Translations under genes and position numbers: made by a program
Shown: piece after piece, positions 1-8,834 of the stretch
How positions within the stretch are numbered: the stretch's first letter is position 1
Layout: every line of letters starts with the position of its first letter
The notes under the pieces: generated by a model
Database searches by the model: none
What the model saw: only the letters and a program-made list of their open reading frames with translations
What the model was told of the DNA's origin: nothing
Source of the DNA: Cyanobacteria bacterium REEB417
GTDB lineage: Bacteria; Cyanobacteriota; Cyanobacteriia; PCC-6307; Cyanobiaceae
Direction: 5' to 3'
NCBI GenBank assembly: GCA_018970945.1
Contig: JAGWVJ010000008.1
Span: 1 to 64,000, forward strand
DNA: 64,000 nt

Positions 1-1
1 C

Positions 2-124
2 GCCAGCCTGCGCTACGTGCGGCTCGGGCCCCAGTTCTGCGTTGACAACCCGACAGCCGCCCTCGCGACCCTGAGCGAGGCCTCATTTGCGGCCCGGGTC
101 AGTTCACCCCTGCTGGCCGCCTGA
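2..124 (+). CDS. C-terminal fragment of an unidentified protein (cut by window start)
   Basis: An open frame runs in from the left edge and stops with TGA, giving about 40 residues that end in SSPLLAA. There is no start codon because the gene is truncated by the window. Its last bases overlap the 3' end of the convergent PAM68 gene by about 20 bases, as is common in this compact genome. The fragment is too short for me to assign a family. Confidence 0.45.
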   Translation, partial: ASLRYVRLGPQFCVDNPTAALATLSEASFAARVSSPLLAA

Positions 125-520
125 ACGCATGGCCCGCAGCGACTGGCGCACCCGGCCGATGTTGAGGCCCAGCTGTTCGGTACCCAGCAGCGTGCCGGGT
201 TCACTCTCCCAGCTGGCCGAAAGCACGCCGTAGCTGAGCCCGATGACCCCCAGCAGAAAACAGCCACCTGAGGCAATGAGGGTGACGCCGGTGGGCACAT
301 CAATGATCTGACGACTGATCAGCAGGTAGCTGACCACAAAAACCCCCATTCCCATCACCGAGGGAATACCGCTGGCCACGGCGATGCGCCGGGCCATGCG
401 GTTGGCGACCACATCGGGAATGCCCGACTGTCGACCGGCTCCGGACGTGCCGGCTCCTGCCTTGGAGCGGGATCGTGACCGAGCAGCCGGAGGCTGGGGA
501 CCGAGGCCCTTGGACGCCAT
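104..520 (-). CDS. PAM68 family protein (photosystem II assembly)
   Basis: 138 residues. The basic, low-complexity N-terminus (Ser/Arg/Lys-rich, residues 10-35) is followed by two hydrophobic segments, around residues 50-70 and 78-100, and a short hydrophilic tail. This is the layout of the PAM68/DUF3464 family, thylakoid membrane proteins that help assemble photosystem II in chloroplasts and cyanobacteria. It lies just downstream of rpsO on the same strand, 11 bases from its stop, so the two may be cotranscribed. Family membership rests on architecture, the motif IPSVMGMGVF and the rpsO neighbourhood. The role is family knowledge. Confidence 0.82.
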   Translation of the reverse strand: MASKGLGPQPPAARSRSRSKAGAGTSGAGRQSGIPDVVANRMARRIAVASGIPSVMGMGVFVVSYLLISRQIIDVPTGVTLIASGGCFLLGVIGLSYGVLSASWESEPGTLLGTEQLGLNIGRVRQSLRAMRSGGQQG

Positions 521-531
521 GGGGACAGGCC

Positions 532-801
532 TCAGCCGCGAATGCCGAGCTTGCTGATCAGCTGGCTGTAGCGGTCCTGGCTGATGCCACGCAGGTAGCC
601 CAGCAGACGCTTTCGGCGGCCGATCATCTTGAGCAAACCCTGGCGCGAAGAGAAGTCGTGCTTGTTGGCCTGCAGGTGGCCGGTGAGCTGGCTGATGCGC
701 TCGCTCAACATGGCCACCTGGACCTCGACCGATCCGGTGTCGGACCCGTGGGTCTGATGGTTGTTGATGAGTTCCTGCTTCTTGGTCGTGGTCAGCGGCA
801 T
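532..801 (-). CDS. rpsO: 30S ribosomal protein S15
   Basis: 89 residues beginning [12 protein letters not shown], the normal S15 length. Family hallmarks are visible: the [15 protein letters not shown] segment that contacts 16S rRNA, the [10 protein letters not shown] motif and [11 protein letters not shown] near the C-terminus. The open frame extends 16 codons further upstream, but the internal ATG at 801 matches the family start. S15 binds the central domain of 16S rRNA early in small-subunit assembly. It sits between ruvA and PAM68 on the same strand. Confidence 0.97.
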   Translation of the reverse strand: MPLTTTKKQELINNHQTHGSDTGSVEVQVAMLSERISQLTGHLQANKHDFSSRQGLLKMIGRRKRLLGYLRGISQDRYSQLISKLGIRG

Positions 802-863
802 GGGCGGCTCAGGGCGCCCGCGGCGGCCCCGTACACAGCAAACAACCATCCTACGACCTGGAG

Positions 864-1541
864 TCAGGCCGCATCACGTGATAACCAGCGAAGGCAGGCC
901 CTGATCCAGCCATCGGGATCGTCGGGAGCGCCCTCGCCATCGGGGTCCTGACCCCGGGCCGCAACCGCCCGCATCGCCCGCTGAATCTCGAGGGCCTCAT
1001 AGCCAAGGGCAGCAAGGGTGAGCCGAACCTCTTCGCGGCCGGGGCCGCTGAGGACAGGTTCGTGCTCCAGCTCGGCAGCCGCATCGTCGGCCTCGCCATC
1101 GAGAGCGTCGATCAGGTCGCTGAAACGCTGCTGCAAGCGGCTGCGCAGCTCCACGGCGAGACGCTCAGCCGTGCGTTTGCCGACGCCCGGAGCCTGGGCC
1201 AGACAGCGCAGATCGGCCTGAATGATCGCCGCAACGAGCGCCCGCGGCGCCAGCTCGCCCAGAAGGGCAAGGCCCACCTGGGGACCCACGCCGCTGACGG
1301 CCACCAGCTCGCGGAACAGATCCCGTTCGCAGCGTTCGGCAAAGCCGTACAGCAACCAGCCGTCATCGCGGATGATGTGGTGCACGTGCAGGGTGAGCCT
1401 GGCGCCCTGCGGCGGCAGCTCAGCAAACTGGCGCCGGCTGAGCTGCACCTCGTAGCCCACGCCGGCCACCACCAGCACCACGCCAAACCGGTTGGCCTGC
1501 TGCCAAGGATCCTGAACCTGACCTTGCAGCCAACCGATCAT
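864..1541 (-). CDS. ruvA: Holliday junction branch migration protein RuvA
   Basis: 225 residues starting MIGWLQGQV, typical for RuvA. The N-terminal OB fold includes GVGYEVQLS and [16 protein letters not shown]. The helix-hairpin-helix regions [13 protein letters not shown] and [17 protein letters not shown] follow, then a linker and the small C-terminal RuvB-binding domain ([14 protein letters not shown]). RuvA tetramers hold Holliday junctions and load the RuvB motor. The frame stays open upstream, but that part overlaps the divergent lipoprotein gene, so the ATG at 1541 is preferred. The two divergent starts are only about 21 bases apart. Confidence 0.96.
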   Translation of the reverse strand: MIGWLQGQVQDPWQQANRFGVVLVVAGVGYEVQLSRRQFAELPPQGARLTLHVHHIIRDDGWLLYGFAERCERDLFRELVAVSGVGPQVGLALLGELAPRALVAAIIQADLRCLAQAPGVGKRTAERLAVELRSRLQQRFSDLIDALDGEADDAAAELEHEPVLSGPGREEVRLTLAALGYEALEIQRAMRAVAARGQDPDGEGAPDDPDGWIRACLRWLSRDAA

Positions 1542-1562
1542 CGTCGCCCTTTCACTGCTCCC

Positions 1563-2030
1563 ATGCTGCCCGCCCTGCCAAGCCCTGGATCCTGGCAGCC
1601 CAGGCGAGTCCTGAGGCAGCTGGTGGTGCTGGCCCTGCTGCTGCTGCTGCCCCTGGGCCTGGCGGGCTGCGGCCCTGGCGGCACCCCACCCCAGGCCACC
1701 GTGCAGAGCGCCCTGGCCCTGCAGATCGAACTGACCCAGGGCGCGATTGCCACAGCCCTGGAGCTGCCCCCGACCGGCACCCCCAGGGTGCGCCATGTGC
1801 GCATCGAGCAACGCCGCGGCATGCGCATCGGCGCAGGGCAGGGTCTGCGCCTGTCGGGGCATTTCGACTGGCAGTTGGCCGACGACCCGGTCAAGGTCGA
1901 CAGCCCTTTTGAGATCTATCTGCAGCGCGGCGAACGCGGACAGAGCTGGCGACTGGCCCGACCCAGCGGCGGAGATGCCGAGGGTCTGGCCCAGCAGTGG
2001 CTGGTCGATCCGCTGCCGATCAGGAGCTGA
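1563..2030 (+). CDS. Putative lipoprotein, cyanobacterial hypothetical
   Basis: 155 residues. The N-terminus has basic residues, a strong leucine-rich hydrophobic stretch (about residues 20-33) and the lipobox-like LAGC, so it is predicted to be exported and lipid-modified at the Cys. The remainder is a small mixed domain with no motif I recognise. Start ATG at 1563, divergent from ruvA. Its 3' end overlaps the convergent EamA transporter by 11 bases. Function unknown. Confidence 0.72.
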   Translation: MLPALPSPGSWQPRRVLRQLVVLALLLLLPLGLAGCGPGGTPPQATVQSALALQIELTQGAIATALELPPTGTPRVRHVRIEQRRGMRIGAGQGLRLSGHFDWQLADDPVKVDSPFEIYLQRGERGQSWRLARPSGGDAEGLAQQWLVDPLPIRS

Positions 2031-2916
2031 GCGGGCGGCGATCGCTCTGGCTGATCAACGTGGCCGCCAGCACCAGCAGGGCCCCCCAGAGGGTGGCGGT
2101 GCCCAGCGGTTCGGCAAAGACCAGCCAGCCGAGCAGCACGGCAAAGGCGACCTGCACGTAACTGATCGCCGTGGCCCGCGCGGCCGGCAGGGACGTGAGT
2201 CCCTGGGTCAGATAGACCTGTCCCAGCTGGGTGAACACCCCCACCCCGACCAGGGCCAGCAGCTCGCGCAGTGTGGGCAGCACCGGATGCAGAAGCACCG
2301 GCGGCAGCGTCAACACCAGGGCCACCAGGGGGAAATAGAAGACGATCACCAGCGGATGCTCGCTGTGGCGCAGGGATCGCACACTCACGTAGGCCAACGC
2401 CGTACTGAATGCCCCCAACAGCGCCACGAGCACCGCCCCGGGGGGCAGCGGTGGACCGCCACCCCCAAGCGCCGCCGGCAGCAACCAGCCGGGGCTGGCC
2501 AGCAGCATCACCCCCGTCCAGCCCAGGGCGACGGCCAGCACCACCCGTTTGCCGATGGGTTCACCCAGGTGCAACCAGGCCAGCAGGGCCGTGAAGGTGG
2601 GATAGCTGTACTGCAGCACGGTGGCTGCCGCCAGGGGCAGCAGCGCCAGGGCGCGGTAGACGCACAGGAGCGCCAGGGTGCCGATGCCGCCGCGCCAGAT
2701 CAACAGCCAACGGTGGTGCCCCCAGGGGGCCACCCCGGCCCTGCGCAGCAACCACCAGCTGAGCACCAGGCTCACCAACGCCCGGGCCAGCACCACCTCG
2801 GCCACAGGAATGCGGCCGCCCACCAGCTTCACGCACACCCCCATCAGCGCGAAGAACAGCGCGCTGATGACCATGGCCCAGGCCGCAGGGATCGACGTCT
2901 GGGGGGCGATCGTCAT
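2020..2916 (-). CDS. EamA/DMT family transporter (drug/metabolite exporter-like)
   Basis: 298 residues with about ten hydrophobic segments arranged as two EamA repeats. The first begins at AAWAMVISALFFALMG; the second contains ATAISYVQVAFAVLLGWLVF and GALLVLAATL near the C-terminus. This is the drug/metabolite transporter superfamily of the inner membrane, usually exporting metabolites or amino acids. The substrate cannot be told from sequence. The open frame extends 36 codons upstream, but the ATG at 2916 places the first helix correctly. Confidence 0.87.
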   Translation of the reverse strand: MTIAPQTSIPAAWAMVISALFFALMGVCVKLVGGRIPVAEVVLARALVSLVLSWWLLRRAGVAPWGHHRWLLIWRGGIGTLALLCVYRALALLPLAAATVLQYSYPTFTALLAWLHLGEPIGKRVVLAVALGWTGVMLLASPGWLLPAALGGGGPPLPPGAVLVALLGAFSTALAYVSVRSLRHSEHPLVIVFYFPLVALVLTLPPVLLHPVLPTLRELLALVGVGVFTQLGQVYLTQGLTSLPAARATAISYVQVAFAVLLGWLVFAEPLGTATLWGALLVLAATLISQSDRRPLSS

Positions 2917-2987
2917 TGGACCATCGAAGCACTGACGATCGGCCGTAGCGTGGCTACAAGACTCCTGTCGCCCGGATCCACCCGTTC

Positions 2988-3281
2988 GTGACCCCTCGCC
3001 TTGAAAACCTTGTCCTGATAACACTGGCGGCCCTGGGCATGGCCCTGTTGCCCCGTTCGGGTGACGCCCAGGTGGGCTCCAACATGAAGGATCAGATGAT
3101 CTTTCACTTCTGCAGCAAGGCGATGACGGCCGAGCTCGAACAAGCCGGCAAGACGCCCCCCCGCGGCATGGTGGAACAGACCTGCGCCTGCGTGGTGCAG
3201 CAGATCAACGGCCGTGCCTCGATCGATCAGGCCAAGGCCATCTGCCAGACCCAGGCCCAGCAGAAGTACGCGCTGCCCTGA
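2988..3281 (+). CDS. Small secreted or membrane-anchored protein with conserved cysteines
   Basis: 97 residues from a GTG start. A hydrophobic N-terminal segment (about residues 8-22) ending near GDAQ suggests a signal peptide. The mature part contains HFCSKAM, QTCACVV and AICQTQ, so several cysteines could form disulfides in the periplasm. It lies 6 bases upstream of dnaG on the same strand, suggesting cotranscription. I do not recognise a named family. The small size and codon pattern support a real gene. Confidence 0.66.
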   Translation: MTPRLENLVLITLAALGMALLPRSGDAQVGSNMKDQMIFHFCSKAMTAELEQAGKTPPRGMVEQTCACVVQQINGRASIDQAKAICQTQAQQKYALP

Positions 3282-3287
3282 CCGCCA

Positions 3288-5369
3288 TTGAGCCAACCGC
3301 GCCTGCACCCCCGCACGATCGAGGCCGTCAAGGAGCGGGCCGACATCGTTGATGTGATCGGTGAGCACGTGGTGCTCAAGAAGAAAGGTCGTGAATTTGT
3401 CGGCATCTGCCCCTTTCACGACGACAAGTCACCGTCGATGACCGTGTCACCGGCGAAGCAGTTCTACTACTGCTTTTCGTGCGGCGCTGGTGGCAACGCC
3501 ATCAAGTTCCTGATGGAACTGCAGCGCACCAGCTTCAGCGAGGTGGTGCTGGAGCTGGCGCGCAAATACCAGCTGCCTGTCGAGACCCTCGACGGCCCCC
3601 AGCAGGAGCGCCTGCGTCAGCAACTGTCCCGGCGCGAGCAGTTGCATCGGGTGATGTCGCTGGCCGCGGGGTTCTTTCGCACGGCGCTGCAACAGCCCCA
3701 GGGACAGGCTGCGCTGCGCTACCTCAGGGAACAACGGGGTCTGCAGCCAACCACGATCGAAGCGTTCGGACTGGGCTATGCCCCCGAAGGCTGGGACGGA
3801 CTGCTCACCCATCTGCAGCGGGTCGAGGGCCTCGCCCCCGCACTGCTGGAGGCCGCGGGTCTGGTGGTGGCCCGCAAGGGTGGAGAAGGGTTCTACGACC
3901 GCTTCCGCCATCGGCTGATGGTGCCGATCAAGGACCGTCAGGGTCGGGTGATCGGCTTTGGCGGTCGCAGCCTGGATGGCAGCGAACCGAAATACCTCAA
4001 CTCACCCGAAACCGAACTGTTTGAGAAGGGAAAGCACCTGTTCGGGCTCGATCTGGCCGCCGACGCCATCCGCCGCGATGACCGGGCTGTGGTGGTGGAG
4101 GGGTACTTCGATGTGATCGCGCTCCATGCCGCGGGCATCAGCAACGCGGTCGCCGCGCTGGGCACGGCCCTCAGCAGCCAGCAGATCACCCAGCTCTGCC
4201 GCTGCTGTGACAGCAAACGGCTGATTCTCAACTTCGATGCCGACGGTGCCGGGGTGCGTGCCGCCCAGCGGGCCATCGGCGAGGTCGAGCAACTGGCCCT
4301 GCAGGGGCAGCTGGAGCTGCGGGTGCTGCAGCTGCCGGCCGGCAAGGATCCCGATGAATACCTCAAGCAGCACGGCCCCGGCGATTACCGCGCCCTGCTC
4401 GATCAGGCACCGCTGTGGCTCGACTGGCAGATCGACCAGGTGCTGGCGGGGCTGGATCTGAGCCGCTCCGACCAGTTTCAGCGCGCCGTCGGCGGAGTGG
4501 TGGGCCTGCTGGGCAAGCTGCCGGTGAGCGCGGTGCGCAGTCGCTATCTGCAGCAGGTGGCCGAGCGTCTGGCGGGTGGCCAGGCGCGCCTGGCGCTGCA
4601 ACTCGAAGAGGACCTGCGCCAGCAGGTCAAAGGCCAGCGCTGGCACGGCCGCTCCAGCCGCTGGGAAGGCCCGGGCGAAGCCGGCCTGCGCGAGCGGGCC
4701 GAGGCCGAGATCCTGCGGCTCTACCTGCATTGCCCCAGCGAGCGGGCCGCGATTCGCCAGGAGCTGCACCGCCGTGAGCTCGAGGACTTTGCGCTGCAGC
4801 ACCACCGTCTGCTGTGGGCCGCGATCAGCACCCTCGAAGAGGACAACCTCGGCAACGGTCAACTCGAGGCGATCAGCCGCGGCCATGCCGACGGCCACGC
4901 CCTGGCTGACCTTGATCTGCCCCGGCTGCTGGGGGATCAGCTGCTGATCGATCAGGGCGAGCTGCTCAACCGGCTGACGCCGCTGCTCGAACCCACCGAG
5001 GTGCAGCGCGCGGCCCTAAGCCAGCCCCTGCTGCAGCTGCGCGGGGCAGCGGCCACCCTGGAGCGGCAGAAAAGCCTCAAGCGCTGCAGGCATCTGCTGG
5101 ACGCCTGGGGCAGCCAGCGCCTCAAGACCCTGGAGACCTGCATCGCCCGACTGCTGCAGGAGGGCGATGGCACAGGTGCGAGCCCCGACAGCCACCTGGC
5201 CACCAATCCGGGGCTCGACATGGAGGCCCGGATCGACAGCCTGTTCGCTGAGCTGAACCGGGATGCCCTGCGCTTCCAGACGCTGTACTACAGCGAGCGC
5301 AAGCATGTGGAGCATCTCGACGATCAGCGGCGCGCCCGGCTGCACGAGGTGGCGACGGCGCCACAATGA
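3288..5369 (+). CDS. dnaG: DNA primase DnaG
   Basis: 693 residues from a TTG start that matches the family N-terminus (SQPRLHPRTIEAVKERADIV). The CHC2 zinc finger is clear (CPFHDDKSPS and YYCFSCGAGG, residues 40-65). The catalytic core follows, with the TOPRIM signatures VVVEGYFDVI and LNFDADGAG, around residues 270-325. The long C-terminal part corresponds to the helicase-binding region and is divergent, as in other cyanobacteria. DnaG makes RNA primers for lagging-strand synthesis. Confidence 0.97.
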   Translation: MSQPRLHPRTIEAVKERADIVDVIGEHVVLKKKGREFVGICPFHDDKSPSMTVSPAKQFYYCFSCGAGGNAIKFLMELQRTSFSEVVLELARKYQLPVETLDGPQQERLRQQLSRREQLHRVMSLAAGFFRTALQQPQGQAALRYLREQRGLQPTTIEAFGLGYAPEGWDGLLTHLQRVEGLAPALLEAAGLVVARKGGEGFYDRFRHRLMVPIKDRQGRVIGFGGRSLDGSEPKYLNSPETELFEKGKHLFGLDLAADAIRRDDRAVVVEGYFDVIALHAAGISNAVAALGTALSSQQITQLCRCCDSKRLILNFDADGAGVRAAQRAIGEVEQLALQGQLELRVLQLPAGKDPDEYLKQHGPGDYRALLDQAPLWLDWQIDQVLAGLDLSRSDQFQRAVGGVVGLLGKLPVSAVRSRYLQQVAERLAGGQARLALQLEEDLRQQVKGQRWHGRSSRWEGPGEAGLRERAEAEILRLYLHCPSERAAIRQELHRRELEDFALQHHRLLWAAISTLEEDNLGNGQLEAISRGHADGHALADLDLPRLLGDQLLIDQGELLNRLTPLLEPTEVQRAALSQPLLQLRGAAATLERQKSLKRCRHLLDAWGSQRLKTLETCIARLLQEGDGTGASPDSHLATNPGLDMEARIDSLFAELNRDALRFQTLYYSERKHVEHLDDQRRARLHEVATAPQ

Positions 5370-5415
5370 GTCGGCGCCACGATGAGGCGTACTCGTCACC
5401 ACCCCCGGCACAGCG

Positions 5416-5796
5416 ATGGTTCTGCGTTCTTCTGCCCTGCTCCTGGGGCTGGGTCTGCTCACGGGCGCACCGGCAGCCCTGCACGCCCAGGGGCTGGTTC
5501 CCGACAGCCAGATCCGGGCCATCAACACGGCCCGCAACGCCGCGGTGAATGCCAACGGAGGGCTCTCGGTCTACCGGCCCGCCAAGTGCATGTTTGAAAC
5601 CACCAATCCGTTCAACAAGTGCCTGATCAGCAATGATGACAACGGCTTTGTGTTTCGCTTTCTGGGAGGTCCTCCCGGCTGGCAGCAACTGAACCTGCAG
5701 CCGACCCTGCAGACGCAGATCCGCATCTCGACCGATGGCCGCACCGTGCTGCAGACCATCTACAACGGCCCACCGCAGTCAACCGGACAGCAGTGA
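5416..5796 (+). CDS. Exported protein of unknown function
   Basis: 126 residues. A clear signal peptide (residues 1-25, leucine-rich core, ending AALHAQ) precedes a domain with two cysteines (AKCMF and NKCLI) and the segment GFVFRFLGGPPGW. It probably acts in the periplasm or thylakoid lumen. It lies 46 bases after dnaG on the same strand. No functional family is recognised. Confidence 0.68.
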   Translation: MVLRSSALLLGLGLLTGAPAALHAQGLVPDSQIRAINTARNAAVNANGGLSVYRPAKCMFETTNPFNKCLISNDDNGFVFRFLGGPPGWQQLNLQPTLQTQIRISTDGRTVLQTIYNGPPQSTGQQ

Positions 5797-5826
5797 CACA
5801 ATGAGTTCATCAGAAACCCAGGCTGA

Positions 5827-6159
5827 ATGGCTTGCCCACGCTGCGGCTGCCGCATCATCAGCAAACTGGGCAAAGCCCACGCCGGTCAGCTGATTTGTGC
5901 CGACTGCGGACTGGATCTGACCACCAAGCTGGCGCCCCAGCGCAACGGCACCGGACTGGGCGGTCAGTTCATGACGGTCGCCCTGATCAGCTTGTTCGGC
6001 ATCACAGCGATCGCGTTGATGGTGATCAAGGACCGTCGCCCCGAGAGCCTGGATCCTGGCTTGGGCGCCACGGTTGATCTCAACAAGCCTCGTGACGGGG
6101 ATCGGGGCCCATTGCGTTGGATTGTCGTGCCACGCCTACCCGGACGGCTGAATCCCTGA
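5827..6159 (+). CDS. Zinc-ribbon protein with one transmembrane segment
   Basis: 110 residues. The N-terminus has two CxxC pairs (CPRCGC and CADCG), spaced as in a zinc ribbon (residues 3-29), then one hydrophobic helix (TVALISLFGITAIALMVI, about residues 49-67) and a basic tail. It is probably a small membrane-anchored metal-binding protein. It lies 30 bases after the exported protein gene, so the two may share a transcript. Role unknown. Confidence 0.6.
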   Translation: MACPRCGCRIISKLGKAHAGQLICADCGLDLTTKLAPQRNGTGLGGQFMTVALISLFGITAIALMVIKDRRPESLDPGLGATVDLNKPRDGDRGPLRWIVVPRLPGRLNP

Positions 6160-6160
6160 G

Positions 6161-6202
6161 GGCTTCAGCAAGAAGGCTTCAGCAAGAAGGCTTCAGAAAA
6201 AA
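6161..6202. repeat. Three tandem 14-base units
   Basis: The unit GGCTTCAGCAAGAA occurs twice perfectly (6161-6174 and 6175-6188), then a third degenerate copy ends in A residues (6189-6202). It fills the gap between two convergent genes. No hairpin-plus-T signature is evident. It is most likely replication slippage. Confidence 0.8.
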
Positions 6203-6217
6203 GCTCCAGTGAACGCG

Positions 6218-7222
6218 TCAGTCGGGCTCCTCGAGATTGAACCGCTTCCAGCCCGCCAGCACCCCGAAGATCGCTTCAGCGCTGATCAGGCCAACGAAGG
6301 CACCGAACTCATCGACCACCACCCGCAGCGATGACGGATCACCGCGCCTGAAACTGGTGAGCAATCGGTCGGCACGGATCACTTCGGGCACGTAATCGGG
6401 AGCCTCGGCCAGGGCCGCCACGGGCTGGTCGGTAGGGCCGGCTGCCAGGACGGCCAGGGCCACCTCCCGGCGCAGCACCCCCATGACCTCGTCGACCTCC
6501 TTGCCCAGCAGCACCCAGGCCGAGCCCGCCGGGGCAGCCACGATGGCATCGGCGGCCTGCGCCAGACCCAACTCCACCGGCAGGGTCAGGGTGGCGACCC
6601 GCGGCGTCATCAGATCGCGGGCCGTGAGGTCGTTGAGGGCAAAGACCTTGCCGATCATGGCCGCCTCGTCAGCCTCGATCTGTCCCTGCTGGCTGCCGAG
6701 GCGGGCCAGCAGGTGAATCTCATGCTCATTGGTGGTCAGCTCGGCCGTGGCCGTCAGCGATGGCATCAGACGCTCAAGCAGCACAAGCAGGGGCCGCATC
6801 AGCCGCTGCAGCAGCAGCAGCGGCCGGGCCGCCACCAGGGCGATCGGGATGGCGAAGGAATTGCCGATGGTCTTGGGGAAGATCTCCCCGAACAGAATCA
6901 CTGCGAGGGTGAAGCCACCGTTGAACAGCAGCAGCGCCAGCTCGCTCTGGCCGAGCCTGTCGAAGGCATGACCGGCCTGGACTCCCAGCAGCAGCGAGCC
7001 GGAGATGTTGAACAGGTTGTTGAGCACGACCAGCAGGGCGAGGGAGCGGCCAGGGCTGGTCTTGATGCGTTCCAGGGCCACGGCGCCGCCGACCCGCTGC
7101 TTGGCCAGGGTGTGCAGCTGGATCGGATTGACCGACAGCAGTGCCGCCTCGGTGCCCGAGGCCAACGCCGAGCCCAGCAGGATCAGACCGGCCAGCATGG
7201 CGAGCACGACAAGCGGATGCAT
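6218..7222 (-). CDS. CNNM/CorC (HlyC-like) membrane protein with CBS domains
   Basis: 334 residues. The DUF21/CNNM membrane domain (about residues 1-180) includes SGTEAALLSVNPIQL and a conserved ILFGEIFPKTIGN segment. A CBS pair follows (TARDLMTPRVATLTL around 215 and VVDEFGAFVGLISAE near the C-terminus). It ends soon after the CBS pair and lacks an obvious CorC/HlyC transporter-associated domain. Relatives are linked to Mg2+/Co2+ handling. The 'hemolysin' name in databases is not supported as a function here. Confidence 0.88.
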   Translation of the reverse strand: MHPLVVLAMLAGLILLGSALASGTEAALLSVNPIQLHTLAKQRVGGAVALERIKTSPGRSLALLVVLNNLFNISGSLLLGVQAGHAFDRLGQSELALLLFNGGFTLAVILFGEIFPKTIGNSFAIPIALVAARPLLLLQRLMRPLLVLLERLMPSLTATAELTTNEHEIHLLARLGSQQGQIEADEAAMIGKVFALNDLTARDLMTPRVATLTLPVELGLAQAADAIVAAPAGSAWVLLGKEVDEVMGVLRREVALAVLAAGPTDQPVAALAEAPDYVPEVIRADRLLTSFRRGDPSSLRVVVDEFGAFVGLISAEAIFGVLAGWKRFNLEEPD

Positions 7223-7309
7223 GGCGGAGGCCGAAGCCGTTGTGAGGGTGTCGCCTCTTTTTAACCTGCATCCGGGCTGTCACCCATGGGGCGCTGCAGA
7301 CTGGGGTCC

Positions 7310-8716
7310 ATGAACAGGAGCCCCGCAGCCCAGACCTGGAGCCGTCTGCAGCACTGGCGGCACCGGCTCACGGTTCCCCAGTTCACGGCGGTGACGGGCC
7401 TGCTGGTGATCGCCGCCGGCACCGTGATCCTGGCCTCACCCCTGTGCTCCACCGACGCGGTCGGCCTGTGGGAAGCCCTGTTCACGGTGACCTCCGCGAT
7501 CACCGTGACCGGGCTGTCGATCATTGATGTGGGCACGGATCTGACGCCGATCGGGCAGGGGGCCCTGGCCGGGCTGATCATGGTGGGGGGCCTGGGCCTG
7601 ATGGCCATCACCACCTTTCTGCAGGGATTCGTGCAGGGGCGCAGCGGCCTGCGTCAGCGCCTTGATCGGGGCCGCGCGCTCGACGAATTCGGCGTTGGCG
7701 GCATCGGCCCCACCTTTCATCAGATCCTGCTCACCGCCAGCTGCCTGATCGGGCTGGGCACCCTGATCCTCTACAGCTTCGGTTTCACCGACATCGAGAA
7801 CCGCGGCGCCCGGCTGTGGGCCGCCCTGTTCCACTGCATCAGCGCCTACAACAACGCCGGCTTCGGGCTCTGGGCCGACAACCTGGTGGGCTACCAGGTC
7901 AATGCCGTGGTCTGCGGCGTGATCGGCTCCCTGATTGTGATGGGCGGCATCGGCTGGCGGGTCACCAACGACCTCCTGCAGTTCAAGTTCCGCTTGCGGC
8001 GGCTGCGCCACCTGAGCCTGCACACCCGCCTGGTGCTGCGCTCCACCGTGCTGCTGATCGCCATCGGCACCCTGGGGCTGTTGTTCACCGAACAGTTCAG
8101 CCCCGGTGGTGTGGTGCAGCAGCTGAGCCTGCTGGATCGCCTGCAGGTGACCCTGTTTCAGTCGATCACCACCCGCACGGCCGGCTTCAACACCGTGCCG
8201 CTCTCGATCGAGACGTTCTCCGACGCCGGCCTGCTGCTGATGATTCTGCTGATGTTCATCGGCGCCAGTCCGGGGGGCACCGGCGGCGGCATCAAGACCA
8301 CCACCTTTGCGGTGCTGATCGGCGCCACCCGCTCGACCCTGCAGAACCGTGAGGGGGTTGTGATCCGCAACCGACTGATCCCGACGTCGGTGGTGCTCAA
8401 GGCGATCGGCACCACCCTGGCCTCGGCCATCTTTGTGGTTCTGATGACCCTGCTGCTGGGGATCGGCGAAACGGTCAACGGTCAGGCCGCCGGCGACGAC
8501 TTCAGCTTTCTGGAGAACCTGTTCACCTGCATGTCGGCCTTCGGCACGGTGGGGCTGGATCTTGGCGTAACCGTCAATCTGGGCCGCTGGAGTCAGCTGG
8601 TGCTGATGGTCTGCATGTTTGTGGGGAGGCTGGGCATTCTGCTGATGCTGTCGGCGATCTACGGAAACCGTCCCCCTTCGAGAGTTGGCTACCCCCGCGA
8701 AGAGGTGTACCTATGA
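7310..8716 (+). CDS. ktrB: K+ uptake pore subunit, TrkH/KtrB family
   Basis: 468 residues from the ATG at 7310; another ATG lies in frame at 7286. The four pore-loop repeats of the family are visible, each with the filter glycine: TVTGLSII, YNNAGFGLW, TRTAGFNTV and FGTVGLDLG. KtrB forms the K+/Na+-coupled pore, normally gated by the cytosolic RCK protein KtrA. No ktrA follows here; instead there is a 21-codon repeat-bearing ORF and then an SLC13-type permease carrying its own RCK_C domains. The end motif RPPSRVGYP is typical of cyanobacterial KtrB. Confidence 0.93.
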   Translation: MNRSPAAQTWSRLQHWRHRLTVPQFTAVTGLLVIAAGTVILASPLCSTDAVGLWEALFTVTSAITVTGLSIIDVGTDLTPIGQGALAGLIMVGGLGLMAITTFLQGFVQGRSGLRQRLDRGRALDEFGVGGIGPTFHQILLTASCLIGLGTLILYSFGFTDIENRGARLWAALFHCISAYNNAGFGLWADNLVGYQVNAVVCGVIGSLIVMGGIGWRVTNDLLQFKFRLRRLRHLSLHTRLVLRSTVLLIAIGTLGLLFTEQFSPGGVVQQLSLLDRLQVTLFQSITTRTAGFNTVPLSIETFSDAGLLLMILLMFIGASPGGTGGGIKTTTFAVLIGATRSTLQNREGVVIRNRLIPTSVVLKAIGTTLASAIFVVLMTLLLGIGETVNGQAAGDDFSFLENLFTCMSAFGTVGLDLGVTVNLGRWSQLVLMVCMFVGRLGILLMLSAIYGNRPPSRVGYPREEVYL

Positions 8717-8778
8717 ACGGCCGGCCAGCCAACGGCCGATCAGCCAATGGCCGACCAGCCCAGCAGCGCAGAACATGA
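8713..8778 (+). repeat. Three 15-base tandem units forming a 21-codon mini-ORF after ktrB
   Basis: An ATG overlaps the ktrB stop (ATGA) and opens a 21-codon frame. Its body is three near-identical 15-base units (8716-8730, 8731-8745, 8746-8760) that encode NGRPA, NGRSA and NGRPA before a stop at 8776-8778. It could be a translated micro-ORF, a remnant left by loss of a coupled gene, or simple slippage. I favour non-functional repeat expansion. Confidence 0.55.
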
Positions 8779-8834
8779 AGCGAGCGGTCAGTTAGCACTG
8801 TTTTCCGGTCGTCTTTGCGTGTTAGAAAAGCGGC

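Noticed and set aside
1542-1862. 107-codon upstream extension of ruvA
   Set aside because: It lies on the opposite strand of the lipoprotein gene and adds residues that no RuvA has.
1747-2991. 414-codon plus-strand frame rich in Gln, His and Pro
   Set aside because: It is the reverse shadow of the EamA transporter; such Gln/His-rich frames arise opposite GC-rich genes throughout the window.
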